Positions 1 to 7,049 of a DNA stretch of 27,778 nucleotides are shown one piece after another. The stretch is from a virus. A program made the translations under genes and the position numbers. The DNA lies in the IMG/VR virus record IMGVR_UViG_3300010885_046422, positions 1-27,778 of that record. One strand, given 5' to 3'. The first letter of the stretch is position 1; the number at the start of each line of letters is the position of its first letter. A model generated the notes under the pieces. That model was not told the DNA's origin, did not search any database, and saw only the letters and a program-made list of their open reading frames with translations.

Positions 1-345
1 ATGCCCACACCTATAGAACAAACGATAGCAATAATACTAGGCCCTGAGAGCAAACTCAGAGATAAAACACCTCTTATCTATTCACTGCCGGACACCACAT
101 CGAATGGGCATCCAGTTGTAAAAAAAATGAGATTCTTAGATCTTGTGCAATCAGGTGAGCGAAATATACTAAAATGGTTGCGCAGAGATTATGGAGAAAT
201 AAAATTGCAATCACCACCTTTCGACAAACAACCAGACCAATCAGAACTTTTTACATTGATAAGAGATCCACACGAGAGATGGTGGAGTGGTATTAGATTT
301 TGGATGCAGAATCTGCCATGGTATGCATGGTGGATGAATGAATAA
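1..345 (+). CDS. Sulfotransferase-like protein, N-terminal part (split by stop)
   Basis: 114 aa. The segment FTLIRDPHERWWSG near residues 83-96 resembles the 3'-phosphate-binding region of sulfotransferase-fold proteins (RDPxxRxxSG), which occur in many marine phages. No clear N-terminal P-loop is visible. The ATG lies exactly at the window edge, so the true start could be upstream. The frame closes at a TAA (343-345); three bases later, in the same frame, an ATG opens the next gene, which looks like the C-terminal part of the same family. The pair may be one gene interrupted by a nonsense codon, or two proteins translated by re-initiation. Family assignment rests on one motif plus the neighbour and is moderate. 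Confidence 0.5.
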   Translation: MPTPIEQTIAIILGPESKLRDKTPLIYSLPDTTSNGHPVVKKMRFLDLVQSGERNILKWLRRDYGEIKLQSPPFDKQPDQSELFTLIRDPHERWWSGIRFWMQNLPWYAWWMNE

Positions 346-348
346 ATA

Positions 349-675
349 ATGACCCAATGGCCGCACTTCAGCAGATATACTTTGAGAATACACGATGTCA
401 TGCAAGAAATCAACCCACAGCATTTAATTAAAGTAGACGCAAATTTAGGTAACAGAATGGAACGATTTGCAAGGAAGCACGGATTATACATGTATGGTGC
501 CCTGCCTTTTGAACGCAACATGAGATACAGCATGCCTAAACTCAAACAGATGGAAGACAAAGGCAGAAGCCAATTAGAGGCATGGCTGAAAGACAATCCC
601 GATCGACAGAAACAATTAGATGATTACTTAGAACACGATTATCAATATTGGAATAAAGTAAAAGACCAAGAATAA
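349..675 (+). CDS. Sulfotransferase-like protein, C-terminal part
   Basis: 108 aa in the same frame as the preceding gene, separated by the stop codon and one ATA codon. The C-terminus (DDYLEHDYQYWNKV) resembles the end of phage sulfotransferase-like proteins, where a short helix is followed by a Y/F-rich DYxY(F/W) segment. The middle (PQHLIKVDANLG) fits the strand that follows the central helices in that fold. Alone it lacks the nucleotide-binding motif, so it would only work with the upstream half or after read-through. Read as the second half of a split gene; an independent small protein is the alternative. Confidence 0.5.
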   Translation: MTQWPHFSRYTLRIHDVMQEINPQHLIKVDANLGNRMERFARKHGLYMYGALPFERNMRYSMPKLKQMEDKGRSQLEAWLKDNPDRQKQLDDYLEHDYQYWNKVKDQE

Positions 676-676
676 C

Positions 677-1147
677 ATGTCGACCTATTCCATTTACACT
701 CTGGTAGACATAACAGAAAATGGATCATTGAAAGAAAAATTTCCATTCACAGCCAAGGGCGGTGACCTTATACACGATATCAACACATTGACCATTGCCA
801 AGAATCAGCAGGCCAATTTTGTTACTCTGGTACAATTATTACAGATAAGAGGCAACATAACTTGGGAACAGTCACCTGTTAGGATCAATGATAATCTCTC
901 CAACTGGAGATTTGGTCGGGCTTACGAAGGCAAACACAGCATCTGGACATTCTCCTGGCAGGTAGAACAACAGGAAGTCTACGGATTTAATAATGATCCT
1001 GTGTGGCATCTCACACAAGATTTTGATCAGGTGCCCGTAGTAAATTTTTGTAAGGAGACTGTCACATTTCCAGCCAGTGCATTTATAACCCAAGATAATA
1101 ATATTATAAACACCTACTTTATAAAATCAGCAGACTCAGATAAATAA
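677..1147 (+). CDS. Conserved phage-type hypothetical protein (156 aa)
   Basis: Starts one base after the previous stop. The protein is soluble, with many aromatic residues and short alternating polar/hydrophobic stretches suggesting beta structure (for example WTFSWQVEQQ near residues 90-99). There is no signal peptide, membrane segment or catalytic motif I recognise. Its position in a tightly packed run of small plus-strand genes suggests a virion or assembly protein, but this is inferred from context only. Confidence 0.6.
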   Translation: MSTYSIYTLVDITENGSLKEKFPFTAKGGDLIHDINTLTIAKNQQANFVTLVQLLQIRGNITWEQSPVRINDNLSNWRFGRAYEGKHSIWTFSWQVEQQEVYGFNNDPVWHLTQDFDQVPVVNFCKETVTFPASAFITQDNNIINTYFIKSADSDK

Positions 1148-1183
1148 TGTTACTCAAGGCACTCATAGGCATTAAGACAAAAC

Positions 1184-1489
1184 ATGGCGAATATACAGGC
1201 TCGGTTAAGAGAAATACGTTTACAAGTAACGGAAATAAAACGAGAGTTGAGACAATTAATGAGTGATTTAGAAAAAACAAATTTAGAAGCACACGTGGAT
1301 CTTTGCGCCGAGCGTTACAAAGGTTTGCACGATCGTCTTTCTGCGATCGAAACCAGCCTTAAAAGATTGAGCGAAGATGTTCTAGAAGGACAGAAGAGTA
1401 CCACCAAAACTCTTATAATGACTGCTGGCACAGTGATAGCAGGACTACTCAGCACCATAGTAGTTGTAATAGTGCATTTTGCCAAATAA
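1184..1489 (+). CDS. Holin-like / XhlA-like coiled-coil protein with C-terminal membrane anchor
   Basis: 101 aa. Residues 1-75 form a charged heptad-like coiled coil (ARLREIRLQVTEIKRELRQL and onwards). Residues about 77-98 are one hydrophobic membrane segment (TLIMTAGTVIAGLLSTIVVV) followed by a short HFAK tail. This layout matches the hemolysin XhlA/phage holin-like family, in which a cytoplasmic coiled coil is tail-anchored in the inner membrane. A role in lysis is plausible but unproven; a tail-anchored scaffold is an alternative. The start at 1184 is chosen because it gives the uninterrupted coiled coil. No strong Shine-Dalgarno sequence is visible. Confidence 0.6.
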   Translation: MANIQARLREIRLQVTEIKRELRQLMSDLEKTNLEAHVDLCAERYKGLHDRLSAIETSLKRLSEDVLEGQKSTTKTLIMTAGTVIAGLLSTIVVVIVHFAK

Positions 1490-1498
1490 AAATATCTA

Positions 1499-1723
1499 AT
1501 GTACATACATATATCTCGACATGTGCGAGTATTCATAACCGAAAATCAACATCGCTTCATCTACAAATACCAAGATCGAGAGAGTTTCCTGCAATCCGAA
1601 TTACCAATAGATGAGGTACAAACAGCCAAAACACTGAGCGACAAAGGCATATTGGTGAGAAAGAAACTTGACACCGACACCCAATATGCTTTAAATAAGC
1701 ATATAAAATTCGCACAGGAATAA
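1499..1723 (+). CDS. Small hypothetical phage protein (74 aa)
   Basis: Nine bases after the previous gene and one base before the next, so part of the same transcription unit. The N-terminal half is rich in beta-prone residues (HVRVFITENQHRFIYKY). The C-terminal half has two short helices with a basic patch (LVRKKLDTDT). No known domain is recognised. Length, spacing and composition match its neighbours and support a real gene. Confidence 0.55.
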   Translation: MYIHISRHVRVFITENQHRFIYKYQDRESFLQSELPIDEVQTAKTLSDKGILVRKKLDTDTQYALNKHIKFAQE

Positions 1724-1724
1724 T

Positions 1725-2234
1725 ATGAGCCACAGAGACGAGCTGTTGAGGCAGATACGAGCCTATAACCTAGACGAGCGACTGAAAAAACTGGCCGAGG
1801 ACAATGAAAAAAATAGGCCATTCCGCCATCTACCCAAGCAGTTCAGCAAAGGCATCCTCATAGGCAACATAGCCATAGTACCTAGGAGAGCCGACGAGAC
1901 ACGTTTCGTTTATGTGATAGCCGACATGATGCAAGCACGAATACTGTACGAAGACATACACCTTAAACAGAGCGCCATATTGATAGCCAATAAACTGGCA
2001 GATGGTAAGACTGTGCCCGCACAGATACTGGAGTGGGACAGCGAGTTCGCCAGTCGTATATTTGATATAAAAAACTACAAAGCGAAGTGGAGATCTGCAG
2101 AAAAAGTCGGAGATGATGCACAGATGTTCATATTTGAGAACAAATACAACGAAGCGAACAGACAAGCAGACGTTATTAAGCGACGCATACACAATTTATT
2201 TGATGACATGTTCCGCAGTAATACGACTAAATAG
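1725..2234 (+). CDS. Hypothetical phage protein (169 aa)
   Basis: Highly charged N- and C-terminal helices (residues 1-30 and 135-165, with RQADVIKRRIHNLFDDMF near the end) flank a compact central part with hydrophobic strands (GILIGNIAIVPRR, RFVYVIADMM). No membrane segment, signal peptide or catalytic motif is seen. It begins one base after the preceding stop. A structural or assembly role is possible from its location near probable virion genes; the family is not recognised. Confidence 0.6.
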   Translation: MSHRDELLRQIRAYNLDERLKKLAEDNEKNRPFRHLPKQFSKGILIGNIAIVPRRADETRFVYVIADMMQARILYEDIHLKQSAILIANKLADGKTVPAQILEWDSEFASRIFDIKNYKAKWRSAEKVGDDAQMFIFENKYNEANRQADVIKRRIHNLFDDMFRSNTTK

Positions 2235-2236
2235 TG

Positions 2237-2242
2237 TATAAT
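2237..2242 (+). promoter_or_regulatory. Possible -10 box (TATAAT)
   Basis: A perfect TATAAT preceded by AGTG sits 16 bases before the ATG at 2259. No good -35 box lies 16-18 bases upstream. The same AGTGTATAATAA string recurs before the gene at 25756, which makes chance less likely. Confidence 0.4.
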
Positions 2243-2258
2243 AAAAAAAATACAATTT

Positions 2259-2570
2259 ATGGGTTATTCAGTTACATACACTTATAATCATCCGATAAAC
2301 ACAAATCATTATTGGTCTGAAGAAATAAGAAATTATATAAAAATGGCCAAGGATGATGGTCGAGTAATTAACATTTTAAACAAAAATACAATCACTGATA
2401 CCAACGATCCTACCAGAGCTATAACAACTGTTGAAACAGTATGGGCTAGCCAACAAGATTATGATAGGTATGTTTTTTGGTATAGAAACTCCGGAGAACA
2501 CGAAAAAAAAACAGAGTGGAACAGTGCTAATGATGTAGAACAATTATCAGTAGTTAAAAACGAAATATAA
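2259..2570 (+). CDS. Hypothetical phage protein (103 aa)
   Basis: Soluble protein rich in Tyr, Asn and Asp, with no signal peptide or membrane segment. The middle (RAITTVETVWASQQDYDRYVFW, residues about 47-68) reads like a beta strand followed by an amphipathic helix. Family not recognised. It is preceded by a TATAAT box at 2237 and followed by a T4-late-type box at 2566, so it may end one transcription unit. Confidence 0.55.
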   Translation: MGYSVTYTYNHPINTNHYWSEEIRNYIKMAKDDGRVINILNKNTITDTNDPTRAITTVETVWASQQDYDRYVFWYRNSGEHEKKTEWNSANDVEQLSVVKNEI

Positions 2571-2573
2571 ATA
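2566..2573 (+). promoter_or_regulatory. T4-type late promoter box TATAAATA
   Basis: Exact match to the T4 late promoter consensus, which in T4 is read by RNA polymerase carrying the phage sigma-like gp55. It overlaps the end of the preceding gene and sits six bases before the ATG at 2580, so the predicted transcript start falls on or next to the start codon. Confidence 0.6.
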
Positions 2574-2579
2574 CAAGAG

Positions 2580-3434
2580 ATGAAAGCACAAGATTTAACA
2601 AAACAGGTTAGTACAGAGAGTTTATTAAAACAATTTGAGAGCAAATTTGGACAAACTTTAAATCTTAGAGGCATGTCCAAAGAAGCACTCGAAGACATGG
2701 CCAACATGGTTAGAACCAAGATTCACACCATCACAGATAACCAACACTTTGGGCAAGAATTAAAAGATGGCAACTATTACAAACATCAAATGATGTTGGA
2801 TGTGATCAATCAAGCGATCAAAGAAGCTCCAATGTCAAACCTTGCTAATCTTAATGATCCAAACACGCAACAACTAATCAAAAAAGTTCAGCAAGCGACC
2901 AATTTAAATGACAAAGATAAAAAACAAATGATCGGCAGCATCGTAACCAAGGAAGGTGTGGAGCATCAGTCAGAATTAATTTTAGCAGCCAAAGACATGA
3001 TGGACAAAGTTACATCATTCCTAGGAGACCTGGCAGACATGAAAACTGAAAGCATGTTAGAACTTGCTGATAAAATCAGAGACGAGATGGGCGCAGACAA
3101 AGCAGATGCTTTTATACAAAAAGTTAAACCGGCCATCGAATCAGCAGAACAAACTTTATCATCTTCGAGAACAGAATTAGATCAAGCGGTTAGAATATTA
3201 ACAGGTGAGCAGACGACTTCCACACCAGTGGGTGCACCAGATCAAACTGCCAGCGATGCCAATATTGATGCGGACCTGGACACATTAAATACTCCAGACG
3301 CTGCGGACTCAGATGAATTTGCGGCCACTGACGCCAATGCCGGTGGAACAGAACCAGCTGGCAGAGCTCAAAGAGAGAGCCGAGAAGTTTTCGAAGCTAG
3401 CAATAGAATCTACACAAAATTATCTGGCAAGTAA
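2580..3434 (+). CDS. Probable phage structural protein (284 aa, helical with acidic Ala-rich linker)
   Basis: Residues 1-205 are almost wholly helical and charged, with no Cys, suggesting a coiled-coil or helical-bundle protein. Residues about 210-262 are a low-complexity Ala/Asp/Thr-rich acidic linker (including DANIDADLDTLNTPDAADSD), followed by a short basic C-terminal helix. No enzyme motif is visible. A T4-late-type box directly upstream fits late expression and a virion or assembly role. Specific family not recognised. Confidence 0.6.
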   Translation: MKAQDLTKQVSTESLLKQFESKFGQTLNLRGMSKEALEDMANMVRTKIHTITDNQHFGQELKDGNYYKHQMMLDVINQAIKEAPMSNLANLNDPNTQQLIKKVQQATNLNDKDKKQMIGSIVTKEGVEHQSELILAAKDMMDKVTSFLGDLADMKTESMLELADKIRDEMGADKADAFIQKVKPAIESAEQTLSSSRTELDQAVRILTGEQTTSTPVGAPDQTASDANIDADLDTLNTPDAADSDEFAATDANAGGTEPAGRAQRESREVFEASNRIYTKLSGK

Positions 3435-3437
3435 GCC

Positions 3438-3803
3438 ATGCGTTTTTCTGAATTTCTACAAGACACTCATAATAATAACGAATTAGAGTCCGTGGTAGCC
3501 AATGCATTGCAAACATTAAAAGGTGATGCCAATGATCAAGATCAAACTTCCGAAGTTAGTTTTGATGCACTAAAACAAATTATCAACAATACCGGACATC
3601 CAAATTTTAATTACGATCTTTTTAAAAAATTATATGATGGTGGCAATGTTTTAAAAAATATTGTAGATAATTTTGACAATGAAAAAATTACATTAAAGAC
3701 CGATAAGCAATCAGAAAAAGATCCAGAAATCACCAAAGACAAGACCGGCTCCACGGACGTAGTTAAAAAAATGGCTCAAAGAGCATTAAAGAAAAGATCT
3801 TAG
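3438..3803 (+). CDS. Hypothetical phage protein (121 aa)
   Basis: Three bases after the preceding stop, so co-transcribed. An Asn/Asp-rich helical N-terminal domain (residues 1-85) is followed by a disordered Lys/Asp/Thr-rich stretch and a basic C-terminus (KKMAQRALKKRS). The MRFSEF start is typical of small marine-phage proteins, but I cannot name a family. Function unknown, possibly structural. Confidence 0.6.
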   Translation: MRFSEFLQDTHNNNELESVVANALQTLKGDANDQDQTSEVSFDALKQIINNTGHPNFNYDLFKKLYDGGNVLKNIVDNFDNEKITLKTDKQSEKDPEITKDKTGSTDVVKKMAQRALKKRS

Positions 3804-3833
3804 ATCTTAGATAACCAATTACGTTATTATCAG

Positions 3834-3862
3834 TTGATATACTGCCTATTACAGTATATAAT
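3834..3862 (+). promoter_or_regulatory. Sigma70-like promoter TTGATA-N17-TATAAT
   Basis: -35 TTGATA at 3834-3839, 17-base spacer, perfect -10 TATAAT at 3857-3862. Only seven bases separate the -10 from the ATG at 3870, predicting a leaderless or near-leaderless transcript. Confidence 0.7.
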
Positions 3863-3869
3863 TACATTA

Positions 3870-4574
3870 ATGAAATTTACCAACGATACTCTCCTGGCCA
3901 AAGGTATAGACTACGTCGCACGATATCCTTACAATGAATTGAGTAGGACTTCCCCGGAAGGTCGAAGACACTACATCACACCAGATGGAAAAACAGTGCC
4001 TTCTGTGACCACAATATTGTCACAGACGAAAGATATGACCCATCTCAATGCTTGGAAGAAACGAGTGGGAGCTGCAGAGGCACAAAGGATAGCCACCGAA
4101 TCAGCCAATATAGGAACTGTGATGCATCGCAGTCTAGAGAAACATGTCAAGGGTGAGGCCAGGATTCCGGGCAGCAATTTGATACAACAGCAGGCACATG
4201 CCATGGCCAATGTAATCATAGAAAATGGACTGACCGATGTCAGCGAGGTATGGGGATCAGAGATCAATCTTTATTATCCTGAATTATATGCTGGCACCAC
4301 AGATCTGATAGGAGTTTACAAAGGACGACCGGCCATAATGGACTTCAAACAATCACGCAAGTTAAAGAAATCAGAATGGGTAGAAGATTATTACCTGCAA
4401 TTAACAGCGTATGCTTTGGCACATAATAAATTATTCGATACTGATATTAAAAACGGTCGTATCTTTATATGCACACAAAATAACGAATTTCAAACATTTG
4501 AAATAGACAATTTTGAAAAGTGGAGTGATCGTTGGTTTAAGCGTTTAGAGCAATATTACAAGTCAGTTCTTTAA
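3870..4574 (+). CDS. PD-(D/E)XK exonuclease, MGME1/RecB-like
   Basis: 234 aa. Motifs in order: IGTVMH near residues 81-86 (the GTxxH motif), AGTTDLIG with D145 (metal ligand), IMDFKQS with D158 and K160 (the D-x-K core) and YYLQLTAYA with Q177. This set is typical of the RecB/MGME1 branch of PD-(D/E)XK nucleases, which act on single-stranded DNA ends; phage versions are usually tied to recombination and DNA processing. An in-frame upstream extension to 3834 would place the promoter inside the gene, so ATG 3870 is preferred. A consensus promoter drives it directly. Substrate specificity is inferred from the family. Confidence 0.85.
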   Translation: MKFTNDTLLAKGIDYVARYPYNELSRTSPEGRRHYITPDGKTVPSVTTILSQTKDMTHLNAWKKRVGAAEAQRIATESANIGTVMHRSLEKHVKGEARIPGSNLIQQQAHAMANVIIENGLTDVSEVWGSEINLYYPELYAGTTDLIGVYKGRPAIMDFKQSRKLKKSEWVEDYYLQLTAYALAHNKLFDTDIKNGRIFICTQNNEFQTFEIDNFEKWSDRWFKRLEQYYKSVL

Positions 4575-4582
4575 TATAAATA
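4575..4582 (+). promoter_or_regulatory. T4-type late promoter box TATAAATA
   Basis: Exact T4 late consensus just downstream of the exonuclease stop. The predicted transcript start is near 4588, leaving about 21 bases of leader that contains a strong Shine-Dalgarno GAGGAG (4595-4600) before the GTG start at 4609. This fits late expression of the tail-spike gene. Confidence 0.65.
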
Positions 4583-4608
4583 CACTTAAAATTAGAGGAG
4601 AACAAATC

Positions 4609-6213
4609 GTGCCAATTGTGCAAATTTCTAGGATTCAAAACCGAAGAGGTAAAGCCGTTGATTTACCACAGCTAGCCTCAGGTGAGTTGGGCTGGGCCAT
4701 AGATGAACAACGTCTATTCATAGGTAATGGCACTGTGGCAGATGGTGCTCCGGCGGTGGGAAACACCGAAATATTAACGTCTTCTTCTGCATCGATTTCC
4801 GCATCTTTCTCATCAGCAATCAGTTATGTGTACAAAGGATATCTAGGACTGGAGAGTCTCACAGATGTTTCTAGAACACTGCAACAGAGATTAGATGATT
4901 ATGTTTCTGTTCGAGCATTTGGTGCTGTTGGAGATGGTGTCTCTGACGACACTTCAGCCATACAAGATGCTATAGATCAATTGTATTGTAATGTAATAGA
5001 CACAGGTCTCTCACGATCATATAGGATTTTATTTTTTCCAGCTGGTACATACAACATATCAACATCTTTAAAAATTCCTCCGCATGCTCATTTAGTAGGT
5101 GAAGGTTCTTCCAACACTGTGATCTATCAAGAAGGTGGAGCATGTTCGGTAGCAGTAACTAAAGATAACAAAGGCAACGTATACCCTAATATTGGAAATG
5201 CATCAGGTATTGTGCCTACACAAATAAAGATACAAGGTATTTCTTTTCAAAACGGTGAGAACTATGGGGGATTCAGCATTGATTGTGCAACCAATCTACA
5301 ATTTGTAGATTGTGCATTCACCGGCACTTATTCATTTGGATCTGCCGATGATTCAAGATCACCTAAATTAAGCAAAGGTATCACTTTGAAAAGTACCACA
5401 GCTCTGCCTTGTGCGAACATTGTGTTTGATCGTTGTTTCTTTTCACAGTTTGCTCGATTGGTTGATATCAGCTATGATGCACGATACATAAAATTTAACA
5501 ACTGTTCTTTTGGAAATGCCTATTATGGTGCAATGATTGCGGAAACCACAGATGGAGTATCCAATGGTTTAACCAAGGGGCCGATAGATCTTAAAATTAT
5601 ATCTTCATATTTCTACAACATTATGGCGCAGGCTTTATGGGTGAAGTCGATCGGCGGAACCATCGAAAACATAGTGAGTTTTAATAATTTTTATGCAGCC
5701 TCGGTGAGTATGAATAATGGAGGGGTGAACAGCCTAGTCAACTTTCCTGTGATAGAATTTGATCGAGGAGATTGTACCACACAGACAGATTATTTTGAAA
5801 TATTAAAACTGAGATCTAGCACGTTACCGCCAGTTACCACAGTGTTTGGAGCTGGATCACCTGGCAGCCAACAGAACGTGATCACACTACTGGATAATCA
5901 ATCCACTCCACATTATCTGATAAATTTTCCTGTGACCAGCACACAGACGCAATCCATCTCACTGACTTATAAAATCACTCGAGGGTCGATATATCGATAT
6001 GGTGTATTCACAGTCAGCTGTAATAATGATCCTGCTAATTTAATCTATTCTGATAATTCTATATCAGGATCGGGCGATGTGGGAGTTACTCTATCAGCCT
6101 CTCTGGCGAATCTAGGTGGTGGTATCAGCAATGACACTCTACAGATTCAATATACCACTACCAGCACAGGTACCAATGCTGTGTTGTCCTACAGCTTAAC
6201 GCAACTGATATAA
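4609..6213 (+). CDS. Tail spike / tail fibre protein with pectate-lyase-like beta-helix
   Basis: 534 aa with a GTG start supported by GAGGAG eight bases upstream. Residues 1-50 (LPQLASGELGWAIDEQRLFIGNG and flanks) match the conserved N-terminal attachment domain of marine phage tail fibres. Residues 99-125 contain VRAFGAVGDGVSDDTSAIQ, the signature that opens the pectate_lyase_3 beta-helix; repeated short strands and Asn/Gly turns continue to about residue 400, followed by a beta-rich C-terminal domain. Such proteins bind or depolymerise host surface glycans. Substrate and catalytic residues cannot be assigned from sequence. A late promoter box precedes it and an SGNH-like gene follows five bases downstream, which suggests paired action on a surface polysaccharide. 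Confidence 0.85.
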   Translation: MPIVQISRIQNRRGKAVDLPQLASGELGWAIDEQRLFIGNGTVADGAPAVGNTEILTSSSASISASFSSAISYVYKGYLGLESLTDVSRTLQQRLDDYVSVRAFGAVGDGVSDDTSAIQDAIDQLYCNVIDTGLSRSYRILFFPAGTYNISTSLKIPPHAHLVGEGSSNTVIYQEGGACSVAVTKDNKGNVYPNIGNASGIVPTQIKIQGISFQNGENYGGFSIDCATNLQFVDCAFTGTYSFGSADDSRSPKLSKGITLKSTTALPCANIVFDRCFFSQFARLVDISYDARYIKFNNCSFGNAYYGAMIAETTDGVSNGLTKGPIDLKIISSYFYNIMAQALWVKSIGGTIENIVSFNNFYAASVSMNNGGVNSLVNFPVIEFDRGDCTTQTDYFEILKLRSSTLPPVTTVFGAGSPGSQQNVITLLDNQSTPHYLINFPVTSTQTQSISLTYKITRGSIYRYGVFTVSCNNDPANLIYSDNSISGSGDVGVTLSASLANLGGGISNDTLQIQYTTTSTGTNAVLSYSLTQLI

Positions 6214-6218
6214 AACTT

Positions 6219-6908
6219 GTGTCCACATTATTAATAAATGGTTGCAGTTTCGCACGCATCTGGAAGCCTGAAGATTCTTTTGTTAAATCCATGGGTTGTG
6301 ATATAGCAGTAAATATCGGCAAAGATGGTACCAGTTTACCTCGCACAGTAAGAAGCACCATAGAATGGATAGCACAGAACGGAGATCCAACCTTTGTCCT
6401 GATTCCTATAACTCTCTGTACCAGATGGGAATTGTCCATAGCTCGCAAAGACGACGTGTTAGATGGTACTTGGTATCCTATGCAAATCCGAGAATATTTA
6501 CAGAAAGACAAAATATCCACAGACGTTGACTTTAAAAGGTTAGAAGAATTATCAGATTTGTATTACGCATCCATACCCAACATAAGAACTTATTATGATA
6601 GAGCTTTTACCGACATGATTGCTTTGTGTGGTTTTTTAGATTCTAGGAAAGTTGATTATCTTATGTTCGATATTTGCAATAATTTCACGACCGATCATTT
6701 GATTGGTTATCAAGGATTTGAAAAAATTAAATTTTTAAATCAAAATAAAAAAATAATTGATATCTTTAATTTTTGTGGTAATCATTTTATGTGGGAATCA
6801 CTGCAGGATTCTGAAAAAAAGTCTAATACCGATCCTTACATGCATCATCATGATCTGGAACAATACCAATTATTAGAAAAATATATACTTTCATACTTGC
6901 GGTTGTAA
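6219..6908 (+). CDS. SGNH/GDSL-hydrolase-like phage protein
   Basis: 229 aa from a GTG five bases after the tail-spike stop. The N-terminus LLINGCSFARIW puts Ser10 in a G-C-S block-I position typical of phage-borne SGNH proteins. NIGKDGTSLPR near residues 32-42 could supply block II. DPYMHHHDLEQYQLLEKYI near the C-terminus supplies a candidate His and resembles the block V pattern. Members deacetylate or otherwise hydrolyse glycan esters. The canonical GDSL is altered (GCSF), so activity is uncertain. Adjacency to the tail spike suggests a surface-glycan or virion role. Confidence 0.55.
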   Translation: MSTLLINGCSFARIWKPEDSFVKSMGCDIAVNIGKDGTSLPRTVRSTIEWIAQNGDPTFVLIPITLCTRWELSIARKDDVLDGTWYPMQIREYLQKDKISTDVDFKRLEELSDLYYASIPNIRTYYDRAFTDMIALCGFLDSRKVDYLMFDICNNFTTDHLIGYQGFEKIKFLNQNKKIIDIFNFCGNHFMWESLQDSEKKSNTDPYMHHHDLEQYQLLEKYILSYLRL

Positions 6909-6997
6909 AAAAATTAAAATTTCTTCCATAGACAAAACGTTTTTTTACCTTTATAATTGATTAAAATTAACGTAATAATCCTTATAAGAATTTTTTA

Positions 6998-7005
6998 GAT
7001 AAATA
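6998..7005 (+). promoter_or_regulatory. Late-promoter-like box GATAAATA before nrdA
   Basis: One mismatch to the T4 late consensus. It overlaps the first possible ATG (7005), so a transcript from it would begin near 7011 and could only use the second ATG at 7050. Weak on its own; the 6909-7004 gap otherwise holds only AT-rich sequence. Confidence 0.35.
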
Positions 7006-7049
7006 TGCTTAGTCAAACAGTAAAAAAATCAGAGATCAAAGATAAAACC

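Noticed and set aside
343-345. TAA stop-codon reassignment to explain the split sulfotransferase-like gene
   Set aside because: Nearly every other gene ends cleanly at TAA, including nrdA and infA at their expected lengths.
1147-1266. 39-aa frame overlapping the start of the holin-like gene
   Set aside because: Short and in a different frame from the coiled-coil/membrane protein, which has clear domain structure.
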